The notes under the pieces: generated by a model
Seen by the model: only the letters and a program-made list of their open reading frames with translations
The model's database searches: none
Told to the model about the DNA's origin: nothing
Assembly: GCA_947623455.1 (NCBI GenBank)
Contig: OX392534.1
Span: 5,280,001 to 5,344,000 of the forward strand
DNA from: Mimachlamys varia
Taxonomy: Eukaryota; Mollusca; Bivalvia; Pectinida; Pectinidae
Reading direction: 5' to 3'
DNA: 64,000 nt
Translations under genes and position numbers: made by a program
Shown: positions 34,820-46,500 of the stretch, one piece after another
Layout: the number at the start of each line of letters is the position of its first letter
Numbering within the stretch: the stretch's first letter is position 1

Positions 34820-35052
34820 TTGGCCCGCTAGCTACATACAAGCATTCTCCATCTTTGGCGGAAATTGAAAATGAATTTAAACATCTAAAGGCGGGAGGAT
34901 TCTTCAGTCCTAACGAATGTCGGACTGATCAGCGAGTGGCCATTGTGATACCCTACCGTAACCGCATATTACATCTCCGTACTCTCCTCTACAATCTACA
35001 CGCGATGTTGTCAAGGCAGCAAATTAACTACGGAATATTCGTCATCGAACAG
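34820..35052 (+). CDS. B4GALT: Beta-1,4-galactosyltransferase-family (GT7) exon, start of catalytic domain
   Basis: This 233-nt exon is bounded by TTTTTATTTTTCAG and CAG|GTAAGA. Two bases complete a split codon (phase 1), then GPLATYKHSPSLAEIE, GGFFSPNECRTDQRVAIVIP, YRNRILHLRTLLYNLHAMLS and RQQINYGIFVIEQ. PYRNR corresponds to the conserved PFRNR that contacts UDP. NEC holds the Cys that in human B4GALT1 (Cys134) forms a disulphide with the Cys in the next exon. Family members are Golgi type II membrane enzymes transferring galactose or GalNAc from a UDP-sugar to terminal GlcNAc. The exon ends in phase 0, matching the next exon. As I recall, the equivalent human exon is 236 nt, so the intron position looks conserved. 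The anchor and stem exons upstream were not identified with confidence. Confidence 0.95.
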
Positions 35053-37500
35053 GTAAGACTCCAACTAAATAGTTCCGTTATATATAGGTTAAACTGTCAC
35101 TAAATGGTTATATCATATATCAAACAGGTTAGCCTGTCACTAAATGCTTATATCATGTATAGGTTAGCCTGTCACTAAATGGTTATATCACATATCAAAC
35201 AGGTTAGCCTGTCACTAAATGCTTATATCATATATATCAAACAGGTTAGACTGTTACTAAATGGTTATATCATATATATCAAACAGGTTAGCCTGTCACT
35301 AAATGGTTATATCATATATATCAAACAGGTTAGACTGTCACTAAATGGTTATATCATATACAGGTTAGCCTGTCACTAAATGGTTATATCGTATATCAAA
35401 CAGGTGAGCCTGTCATTAAATGGTTATATCATATACAGGTTAGCCTGTCACTAAATGGTTATATCATATATCAAATAGGTTAGACTGTCACTAAATGGTT
35501 ATATCATATATCAAATAGGCTATACTGTCACTAACTGGTTATATCATATACCAAACAGGTTAGCCTGTCACTAAATGGTTATATCATATATCGAACAGGT
35601 TAGACTGTCACTAAATGGTTATATCATATACAGGTTACCCTGTCACTAAATGATTATATCATATATCAAACAGGTTAGCCTGTCACTAAATGGTTATATC
35701 ATATACAGGTTAGCCTGTCACTAAATGGTTATATCATATATCAAACAGGTTATACTGTCACTAAATGGTTATATCATATATCAAACAGGTGAGCCTGTCA
35801 TTAAATGGTTATATCATATATCAAACAGGTGAGCCTGTCATTAAATGGTTATATCATATACAGGTTAGCCTGTCACTAAATGGTTATATCATATATCAAA
35901 TAGGTTAGACTGTCACTAAATGGTTATATCATATACAGGTTAGACTGTCACTAAATGGTTATATCTTATATATATCAAACAGGTTAGCCTGTCACTAAAT
36001 GGTTATCTCATATATCGAACAGGTTAGACTGTCACTAAATGGTTATATCATATACAGGTTAGCCTGTCACTAAATGGTTATATCATATATATCAAACAGG
36101 TTAGACTGTCACTAAATGGTTATATCATATATCAAACAGGTGAGCCTGTCATTAAATGGTTATATCATATATATCAAACAGGTTAGACTGTCACTAAATG
36201 GTTATATCATATATCAAACAGGTGAGCCTGTCATTAAATGGATATATCATATACAGGTTAGACTGTCACTAAATGGTTATATCTTATATATATCAAACAG
36301 GTTAGCCTGTCACTAAATGGTTATATCATATATCAAACAGGTTATACTGTCACTAAATGGTTATATCATATATCAAACAGGTGAGCCTGTCATTAAATGG
36401 TTATATCATATATCAAACAGGTGAGCCTGTCATTAAATGGTTATATCATATACAGGTTAGCCTGTCACTAAATGGTTATATCATATATCAAATAGGTTAG
36501 ACTGTCACTAAATGGTTATATCATATACAGGTTAGACTGTCACTAAATGGTTATATCTTATATATATCAAACAGGTTAGCCTGTCACTAAATGGTTATCT
36601 CATATATCGAACAGGTTAGACTGTCACTAAATGGTTATATCATATACAGGTTAGCCGGTCACTAAATGGTTATATCATATATATCAAACAGGTTAGACTG
36701 TCACTAAATGGTTATATCATATATCAAACAGGTGAGCCTGTCATTAAATGGTTATATCATATATATCAAACAGGTTAGACTGTCACTAAATGGTTATATC
36801 ATATATCAAACAGGTGAGCCTGTCATTAAATGGATATATCATATACAGGTTAGACTGTCACTAAATGGTTATATCTTATATATATCAAACAGGTTAGCCT
36901 GTCACTAAATGGTTATATCATATATCAAACAGGTTAGACTGTCACTAAATGGTTATATCATATATCAAATAGGTTACACTGTCACTAAATGGTTATATCA
37001 TATATCAAACAGGTTAGACTGTTACTAAATGGTTATATCATATATAGGTTAGACTGTCACTAAATGGTTATATCATATACAGGTTAGCCTGTCACTAAAT
37101 GGTTATATCATATATCAAACAGGTTAGCCTGTCACTAAATGGTTATATCATATATCAAACAGGTTAGCCTTTCACTAAATGGTTATATCATATATCAAAC
37201 AGGTTAGCCTGTCACTAAATGGTTATATCATACATCAAACAGGTTAGCCTGTCACTAAATGGTTATATCATATATCAAACAGGTTAACCTGTCACTTAAT
37301 GGTTATATCATATATCAAACAGGTTAGACTGTCACTAAATGGTTATATCATATATCAAACAGGTTAGCCTGTCACTAAATGGTTATATCATATATCAAAC
37401 AGGTTAGACTGTCACTAAATGGTTATATCATATATCAAATAGGTTAGACTGTCACTAAATGGTTATATCATATATCAAATAGGTTAGTTTGTCACTTAAT
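35043..37500. repeat. Minisatellite, 35-44 bp units, starting at the exon's donor site
   Basis: About 60-65 units of the form CAGGTTAGCCTGTCACTAAA followed by TGGTTATATCATATA(TATCAAA). Main unit lengths are 35 bp (TATACAGG link) and 40 bp (TATATCAAACAGG link), with some 42-44 bp. The first, most diverged unit spans the exon-intron boundary: ATCGAACAG|GTAAGACTC aligns with array units ATCGAACAG|GTTAGACTG (35591, about 36014, about 36607), and over 39 bp from AACAG about 30 positions match. A block of about 592 bp is duplicated (TTATCTCATATATCGAAC recurs at 36003 and 36595). The array meets the 37-bp array at about 37500 with no spacer. Confidence 0.95.
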
Positions 37501-40500
37501 GATCGTCTAGAGTTCGGATGGTCTAGGTTGGTAAAGTGTTCGTCTAGAGTTCGGATGGTCTAGGTTGGTAAAGTGTTCGCCTAGAGTTCGGATGGTCTAG
37601 GTTGGTAAAATGTTCGTCTAGAGTTCGGATGGTCTGGGTTGGTAAAGTGTTCGTCTAGAGTTCGGATGGTCTAGGTTGGTAAAGTGTTCGTCTAGAGTTC
37701 GGATGGTCTAGGTTGGCAAAGTGTTCGTCTAGAGTTCAGATGGTCTAGGTTGGTAAAGTGTTCGTCTAGAGTTCGGATGGTCTGGGTTGGTAAAGTGTTC
37801 GTCTAGAGTTCGGATGGTCTGGGTTGGTAAAGTGTTCGTCTAGAGTTCGGATGGTCTGGGTTGGTAAAGTGTTCGTCTAGAGTTCGGATGGTCTAGGTTG
37901 GTAAAGTGTTCGCCTAGAGTTCGGATGGTCTAGGTTGGTAAAGTGTTCGTCTAGAGTTCGGATGATCTAGGTTGGTAAAGTGTTCGTCTAGAGTTCGGAT
38001 GGTCTAGGTTGGTAAAGTGTTCGTCTAGAGTTCGGATGGTCTAGGTTGGTAAAGTGTTCGTCTAGAGTTCGGATGGTCTAGGTTGTTAAAGTGTTCGCCT
38101 AGAGTTCGGATGGTCTAGGTTGGTAAAGTGTTCGTCTAGAGTTCGGATGGTCTAGGTTGGTAAAGTGTTCGTCTAGAGTTCGGATGGTCTAGGTTGGTAA
38201 AGTGTTCGTCTAGAGTTCGGATGGTCTAGGTTGGTAAAGTGTTCGCCTAGAGTTCGGATGGTCTAGGTTGGTAAAGTGTTCGTCTAGAGTTCGGATGGTC
38301 TAGGTTGGTAAAGAGTTCGTCTAGAGTTCGGATGGTCTAGGTTGGTAAAGTGTTCGTCTAGAGTTCGGATGGTCTAGGTTGGTAAAGTGTTCGTCTAGAG
38401 TTCGGATGGTCTAGGTTGGTAAAGTGTTCGTCTAGAGTTCGGATGGTCTAGGTTGGTAAAGTGTTCGTCTAGAGTTCGGATGGTCTAGGTTCGTAAAGTG
38501 TTCGTCTAGAGTTCGGATTGTCTAGGTTGGCAAAGTGTTCGTCTAGAGTTCGGATGGTCTAGGTTGGCAAAGTGTTCGTCTAGAGTTCGGATGGTCTAGG
38601 TTGGTAAAGTGTTCGTCTAGAGTTCGGATGGTCTAGGTTGGCAAAGTGTTCTTCTAGAGTTCGGATGGTCTAGGTTGGTAAAGTGTTCTTCTAGAGTTCG
38701 GATGGACTCGGTTGGTAAAGTGTTCTTCTAGAGTTCGGATGGTCTAGGTTGGTAAAGTGTTTGTCTAGAGTTCGGATGGTCTAGGTTGGTAAAGTGTTCT
38801 TCTAGAGTTCGGATGGTCTAGGTTGGTAAAGTGTTGGCATAGAGTTCGGATGGTCTAGGTTGGTAAAGTGTTCGTCTAGAGTTCGGATGGTCTAGGTTAG
38901 TAAAGTGTTCGTCTAGAGTTCGGATGGTCTAGGTTGGTAAAGTGTTCGTCTAGAGTTCGGATGGTCTAGGTTGGTAAAGTGTTAGTCTAGAGTTCGGATG
39001 GTCTAGGTTGGTAAAGTGTTCGTCTAGAGTTCGGATGGTCTAGGTTGGTAAAGTGTTCGCCTAGAGTTCGGATGGTCCGGGTTGGTAAAGTGTTCGTCTA
39101 GAGTTCGGATGGTCTAGGTTGGTAAAGTATTCGTCTAGAGTTCGGATGGTCTAGGTTCGTAAAGTGTTCGTCTAGAGTTCGGATGGTCTGGGTTGGTAAA
39201 GTGTTCGTCTAGAGTTCGGATGGTCTGGGTTGGTAAAGTGTTCGCCTAGAGTTCGGATGGTCTAGGTTGGTAAAGTGTTGGCATAGAGTTCGGATGGTCT
39301 AGGTTGGTAAAGTGTTCGCCTAGAGTTCGGATGGTCTGGGTTGGTAAAGTGTTCGCCTAGAGTTCGGATGGTCTAGGTTGGTAAAGTGTTCGTCTAGAGT
39401 TCGGATGGTCTGGGTTGGTAAAGTGTTCGTCTAGAGTTCGGATGGTCTAGGTTGGTAAAGTGTTCGCCTAGAGTTCGGATGGTCTGGGTTGGTAAAGTGT
39501 TGGCATAGAATTTGGATGGTCTAGGTTGGTAAAGTGTTCGCCTAGAGTTCGGATGGTCTAGGTTGGTAAAGTGTGGCATAGAATTTGGATGGTCTAGGTT
39601 GGTAAAGTGTTCGTCTAGAGTTCGGATGGTCTGGGTTGGTAAAGTGTTCGTCTAGAGTTCGGATGGTCTAGGTTGGTAAAGTGTTCGCCTAGAGTTCGGA
39701 TGGTCTGGGTTGGTAAAGAGTTCGTCTAGAGTTCGGATGGTCTAGGTTGGTAAAGTGTTCGTCTAAAGTTCGGATGGTCTAGGTTGGTAAAGTGTTCGTC
39801 TAGAGTTCAGATGGTCTAGGTTGGTAAAGTGTTCGTCTAGAGTTCGGATGGTTTAGGTTGGCAAAGTGTTCTTCTAGAATTTGGATTGTCTAGGTTGGTA
39901 AAGTGTTGGCATAGAGTTCGGATGGTCTAGGTTGGTAAAGTGTTCGCCTAGAGTTCAGATGGTCTAGGTTGGTAAAGTTTTGGCATAGAATTTGGATTGT
40001 CTGGGTTGGTAAAGTGTTCGTCTAGAGTTCGGATGGTCTAGGTTGGTAAAGTGTTCGTCTAGAGTTCGGATGGTCTAGGTTGGTAAAGTGGTAGTCTAGA
40101 GTTCGGATGGGATAGGTTGGTAAAGTGTTCGTCTAGAGTTCGGATGGTCTAGGTTAGTAAAGTGTTCGTCTAGTGTTCGGATGGTCTAGGTTGGTAAAGT
40201 GTTCGTCTAGAGTTCGGATGGTCTAGGTTGGTAAAGTGTTAGTCTAGAGTTCGGATGGTCTAGGTTGGTAAAGTGTTCGTCTAGAGTTCGGATGGACTAG
40301 GTTGGTAAAGTGTTCGTCTAGAGTTCGGATGGTCTAGGTTGGTAAAGTGTTCTTCTAGAGTTCGGATGGACTCGGTTGGTAAAGTGTTCTTCTAGAGTTC
40401 GGATGGTCTAGGTTGGTAAAGTGTTTGTCTAGAGTTCGGATGGTCTAGGTTGGTAAAGTGTTCTTCTAGAGTTCGGATGGTCTCGGTTGGTAAAGTGTTA

Positions 40501-43500
40501 GTCTAGAGTTCGGATGGACTCGGTTGGTAAAGTGTTCGTCTAGAGTTCGGATGGACTCGGTTGGTAAAGTGTTAGTCTAGAGTTCGGATGGACTCGGTTG
40601 GTAAAGTGTTCGTCTAGAGTTCGGATGGTCTAGGTTGGTAAAGTGTTCGTCTAGAGTTCGGATGATCTAGGTTGGTAAAGTGTTCGTCTAGAGTTCGGAT
40701 GGTCTGGGTTGGTAAAGTGTTCGTCTAGAGTTCGGATGGTCTAGGTTGGTAAAGTGTTCGTCTAGAGTTCGGATGGTCTAGGTTGGTAAAGTGTTCGTCT
40801 AGAGTTCGGATGGTCTAGGTTGGTAAAGTTTTCGTCTAGAGTTCGGATGGTCTAGGTTGGTAAAGTGTTCGTCTAGAGTTCGGATGGTCTAGGTTGGTAA
40901 AGTGTTCGTCTAGAGTTCGGATGGTCTAGGTTAGTAAAGTGTTCGTCTAGAGTTCGGATGGTCTAGGTTGGTAAAGTGTTTGTCTAGAGTTCGGATGGTC
41001 TAGGTTGGTAAAGTGTTCGTCTAGAGTTCGGATGGTCTAGGTTGGTAAAGTGTTCGTCTAGAGTTCGGATGGTCTAGGTTGGCAAAGTGTTCGTCTAGAG
41101 TTCGGATGGTCTAGGTTGGTAAAGTGTTCGCCTAGAGTTCGGATGGTCTGGGTTGGTAAAGTGTTCGTCTAGAGTTCGGATGGTCTAGGTTGGTAAAGTA
41201 TTCGTCTAGAGTTCGGATGGTCTAGGTTCGTAAAGTGTTCGTCTAGAGTTCGGATGGTCTGGGTTGGTAAAGTGTTCGTCTAGAGTTCGGATGGTCTGGG
41301 TTGGTAAAGTGTTAGCCTAGAGTTCGGATGGTCTAGGTTGGTAAAGTGTTGGCATAGAGTTCGGATGGTCTAGGTTGGTAAAGTGTTCGCCTAGAGTTCG
41401 GATGGTCTGGGTTGGTAAAGTGTTCGCCTAGAGTTCGGATGGTCTAGGTTGGTAAAGTGTTCGTCTAGAGTTCGGATGGTCTGGGTTGGTAAAGTGTTCG
41501 TCTAGAGTTCGGATGGTCTAGGTTGGTAAAGTGTTGGCATAGAGTTCGGATGGTCTAGGTTGGTAAAGTGTTCGCCTAGAGTTCGGATGGTCTGGGTTGG
41601 TAAAGTGTTCGCCTAGAGTTCGGATGGTCTAGGTTGGTAAAGTGTTCGTCTAGAGTTCGGATGGTCTGGGTTGGTAAAGTGTTCGTCTAGAGTTCGGATG
41701 GTCTAGGTTGGTAAAGTGTTCGCCTAGAGTTCGGATGGTCTGGGTTGGTAAAGTGTTCGCCTAGAGTTCGGATGGTCTAGGTTGGTAAAGTGTTGGCATA
41801 GAATTTGGATGGTCTAGGTTGGTAAAGTGTTCGCCTAGAGTTCGGATGGTCTAGGTTGGTAAAGTGTTGGCATAGAATTTGGATGGTCTAGGTTGGTAAA
41901 GTGTTCGTCTAGAGTTCGGATGGTCTGGGTTGGTAAAGTGTTCGTCTAGAGTTCGGATGGTCTAGGTTGGTAAAGTGTTCGCCTAGAGTTCGGATGGTCT
42001 GGGTTGGTAAAGAGTTCGTCTAGAGTTCGGATGGTCTAGGTTGGTAAAGTGTTCGTCTAAAGTTCGGATGGTCTAGGTTGGTAAAGTGTTCGTCTAGAGT
42101 TCAGATGGTCTAGGTTGGTAAAGTGTTCGTCTAGAGTTCGGATGGTTTAGGTTGGCAAAGTGTTCTTCTAGAATTTGGATTGTCTAGGTTGGTAAAGTGT
42201 TGGCATAGAGTTCGGATGGTCTAGGTTGGTAAAGTGTTCGCCTAGAGTTCAGATGGTCTAGGTTGGTAAAGTTTTGGCATAGAATTTGGATTGTCTGGGT
42301 TGGTAAAGTGTTCGTCTAGAGTTCGGATGGTCTAGGTTGGTAAAGTGTTCGTCTAGAGTTCGGATGGTCTAGGTTGGTAAAGTGGTAGTCTAGAGTTCGG
42401 ATGGGATAGGTTGGTAAAGTGTTCGTCTAGAGTTCGGATGGTCTAGGTTAGTAAAGTGTTCGTCTAGTGTTCGGATGGTCTAGGTTGGTAAAGTGTTCGT
42501 CTAGAGTTCGGATGGTCTAGGTTGGTAAAGTGTTAGTCTAGAGTTCGGATGGTCTAGGTTGGTAAAGTGTTCGTCTAGAGTTCGGATGGACTAGGTTGGT
42601 AAAGTGTTCGTCTAGAGTTCGGATGGTCTAGGTTGGTAAAGTGTTCTTCTAGAGTTCGGATGGACTCGGTTGGTAAAGTGTTCTTCTAGAGTTCGGATGG
42701 TCTAGGTTGGTAAAGTGTTTGTCTAGAGTTCGGATGGTCTAGGTTGGTAAAGTGTTCTTCTAGAGTTCGGATGGTCTCGGTTGGTAAAGTGTTAGTCTAG
42801 AGTTCGGATGGACTCGGTTGGTAAAGTGTTCGTCTAGAGTTCGGATGGACTCGGTTGGTAAAGTGTTAGTCTAGAGTTCGGATGGACTCGGTTGGTAAAG
42901 TGTTCGTCTAGAGTTCGGATGGTCTAGGTTGGTAAAGTGTTCGTCTAGAGTTCGGATGATCTAGGTTGGTAAAGTGTTCGTCTAGAGTTCGGATGGTCTG
43001 GGTTGGTAAAGTGTTCGTCTAGAGTTCGGATGGTCTAGGTTGGTAAAGTGTTCGTCTAGAGTTCGGATGGTCTAGGTTGGTAAAGTGTTCGTCTAGAGTT
43101 CGGATGGTCTAGGTTGGTAAAGTTTTCGTCTAGAGTTCGGATGGTCTAGGTTGGTAAAGTGTTCGTCTAGAGTTCGGATGGTCTAGGTTGGTAAAGTGTT
43201 CGTCTAGAGTTCGGATGGTCTAGGTTAGTAAAGTGTTCGTCTAGAGTTCGGATGGTCTAGGTTGGTAAAGTGTTTGTCTAGAGTTCGGATGGTCTAGGTT
43301 GGTAAAGTGTTCGTCTAGAGTTCGGATGGTCTAGGTTGGTAAAGTGTTCGTCTAGAGTTCGGATGGTCTAGGTTGGCAAAGTGTTCGTCTAGAGTTCGGA
43401 TGGTCTAGGTTGGTAAAGTGTTCGCCTAGAGTTCGGATGGTCTGGGTTGGTAAAGTGTTCGTCTAGAGTTCGGATGGTCTAGGTTGGTAAAGTATTCGTC

Positions 43501-46500
43501 TAGAGTTCGGATGGTCTAGGTTCGTAAAGTGTTCGTCTAGAGTTCGGATGGTCTGGGTTGGTAAAGTGTTCGTCTAGAGTTCGGATGGTCTGGGTTGGTA
43601 AAGTGTTCGCCTAGAGTTCGGATGGTCTAGGTTGGTAAAGTGTTGGCATAGAGTTCGGATGGTCTAGGTTGGTAAAGTGTTCGCCTAGAGTTCGGATGGT
43701 CTGGGTTGGTAAAGTGTTCGCCTAGAGTTCTGATGGTCTAGGTTGGTAAAGTGTTCGTCTAGAGTTCGGATGGTCTGGGTTGGTAAAGTGTTCGTCTAGA
43801 GTTCGGATGGTCTAGGTTGGTAAAGTGTTCGCCTAGAGTTCGGATGGTCTGGGTTGGTAAAGTGTTCGCCTAGAGTTCGGATGGTCTAGGTTGGTAAAGT
43901 GTTGGCATAGAATTTGGATGGTCTAGGTTGGTAAAGTGTTCGCCTAGAGTTCGGATGGTCTAGGTTGGTAAAGTGTTGGCATAGAATTTGGATGGTCTAG
44001 GTTGGTAAAGTGTTCGTCTAGAGTTCGGATGGTCTGGGTTGGTAAAGTGTTCGTCTAGAGTTCGGATGGTCTAGGTTGGTAAAGTGTTCGCCTAGAGTTC
44101 GGATGGTCTGGGTTGGTAAAGAGTTCGTATAGAGTTCGGATGGTCTAGGTTGGTAAAGTGTTCGTCTAAAGTTCGGATGGTCTAGGTTGGTAAAGTGTTC
44201 GTCTAGAGTTCAGATGGTCTAGGTTGGTAAAGTGTTCGTCTAGAGTTCGGATGGTTTAGCTTGGCAAAGTGTTCTTCTAGAATTTGGATTGTCTAGGTTG
44301 GTAAAGTGTTGGCATAGAGTTCGGATGGTCTAGGTTGGTAAAGTGTTCGCCTAGAGTTCAGATGGTCTAGGTTGGTAAAGTTTTGGCATAGAATTTGGAT
44401 TGTCTGGGTTGGTAAAGTGTTCGTCTAGAGTTCGGATGGTCTAGGTTGGTAAAGTGTTCGTCTAGAGTTCGGATGGTCTAGGTTGGTAAAGTGGTAGTCT
44501 AGAGTTCGGATGGGATAGGTTGGTAAAGTGTTCGTCTAGAGTTCGGATGGTCTAGGTTAGTAAAGTGTTCGTCTAGTGTTCGGATGGTCTAGGTTGGTAA
44601 AGTGTTCGTCTAGAGTTCGGATGGTCTAGGTTGGTAAAGTGTTAGTCTAGAGTTCGGATGGTCTAGGTTGGTAAAGTGTTCGTCTAGAGTTCGGATGGAC
44701 TAGGTTGGTAAAGTGTTCGTCTAGAGTTCGGATGGTCTAGGTTGGTAAAGTGTTCTTCTAGAGTTCGGATGGACTCGGTTGGTAAAGTGTTCTTCTAGAG
44801 TTCGGATGGTCTAGGTTGGTAAAGTGTTTGTCTAGAGTTCGGATGGTCTAGGTTGGTAAAGTGTTCTTCTAGAGTTCGGATGGACTCGGTTGGTAAAGTG
44901 TTAGTCTAGAGTTCGGATGGACTCGGTTGGTAAAGTGTTCGTCTAGAGTTCGGATGGACTCGGTTGGTAAAGTGTTAGTCTAGAGTTCGGATGGACTCGG
45001 TTGGTAAAGTGTTCGTCTAGAGTTCGGATGGTCTAGGTTGGTAAAGTTTTCGTCTAGAGTTCGGATGGTCTAGGTTGGTAAAGTGTTCGTCTAGAGTTCT
45101 GATGGTCTAGGTTGGTAAAGTGTTCGTCTAGAGTTCGGATGGTCTAGGTTAGTAAAGTGTTCGTCTAGAGTTCGGATGGTCTAGGTTGGTAAAGTGTTTG
45201 TCTAGAGTTCGGATGGTCTAGGTTGGTAAAGTGTTCGTCTAGAGTTCGGATGGTCTAGGTTGGTAAAGTGTTCGTCTAGAGTTCGGATGGTCTAGGTTGG
45301 CAAAGTGTTCGTCTAGAGTTCGGATGGTCTAGGTTGGCAAAGTGTTCGTCTAGAGTTCGGATGGTCTAGGTTGGTAAAGTGTTCGTCTAGAGTTCGGATG
45401 GTCTAGGTTGGCAAAGTGTTCTTCTAGAGTTCGGATGGTCTAGGTTGGTAAAGTGTTCTTCTAGAGTTCGGATGGACTCGGTTGGTAAAGTGTTCTTCTA
45501 GAGTTCGGATGGTCTAGGTTGGTAAAGTGTTTGTCTAGAGTTCGGATGGTCTAGGTTGGTAAAGTGTTCTTCTAGAGTTCGGATGGTCTAGGTTGGTAAA
45601 GTGTTGGCATAGAGTTCGGATGGTCTAGGTTGGTAAAGTGTTCGTCTAGAGTTCGGATGGTCTAGGTTAGTAAAGTGTTCGTCTAGAGTTCGGATGGTCT
45701 AGGTTGGTAAAGTGTTCGTCTAGAGTTCGGATGGTCTAGGTTGGTAAAGTGTTAGTCTAGAGTTCGGATGGTCTAGGTTGGTTAAGTGTTCGTCTAGAGT
45801 TCGGATGGTCTAGGTTGGTAAAGTGTTCGCCTAGAGTTCGGATGGTCTGGGTTGGTAAAGTGTTCGTCTAGAGTTCGGATGGTCTAGGTTGGTAAAGTGT
45901 TCGTCTAGAGTTCGGATGGTCTAGGTTGGTAAAGTGTTCGTCTAGAGTTCGGATGGTCTAGGTTCGTAAAGTGTTCGTCTAGAGTTCGGATGGTCTGGGT
46001 TGGTAAAGTGTTCGTCTAGAGTTCGGATGGTCTGGGTTGGTAAAGTGTTCGCCTAGAGTTCGGATGGTCTAGGTTGGTAAAGTGTTGGCATAGAGTTCGG
46101 ATGGTCTAGGTTGGTAAAGTGTTCGCCTAGAGTTCGGATGGTCTGGGTTGGTAAAGTGTTCGCCTAGAGTTCGGATGGTCTAGGTTGGTAAAGTGTTCGT
46201 CTAGAGTTCGGATGGTCTGGGTTGGTAAAGTGTTCGTCTAGAGTTCGGATGGTCTAGGTTGGTAAAGTGTTCGCCTAGAGTTCGGATGGTCTGGGTTGGT
46301 AAAGTGTTCGCCTAGAGTTCGGATGGTCTAGGTTGGTAAAGTGTTGGCATAGAATTTGGATGGTCTAGGTTGGTAAAGTGTTCGCCTAGAGTTCGGATGG
46401 TCTAGGTTGGTAAAGTGTTGGCATAGAATTTGGATGGTCTAGGTTGGTAAAGTGTTCGTCTAGAGTTCGGATGGTCTGGGTTGGTAAAGTGTTCGTCTAG

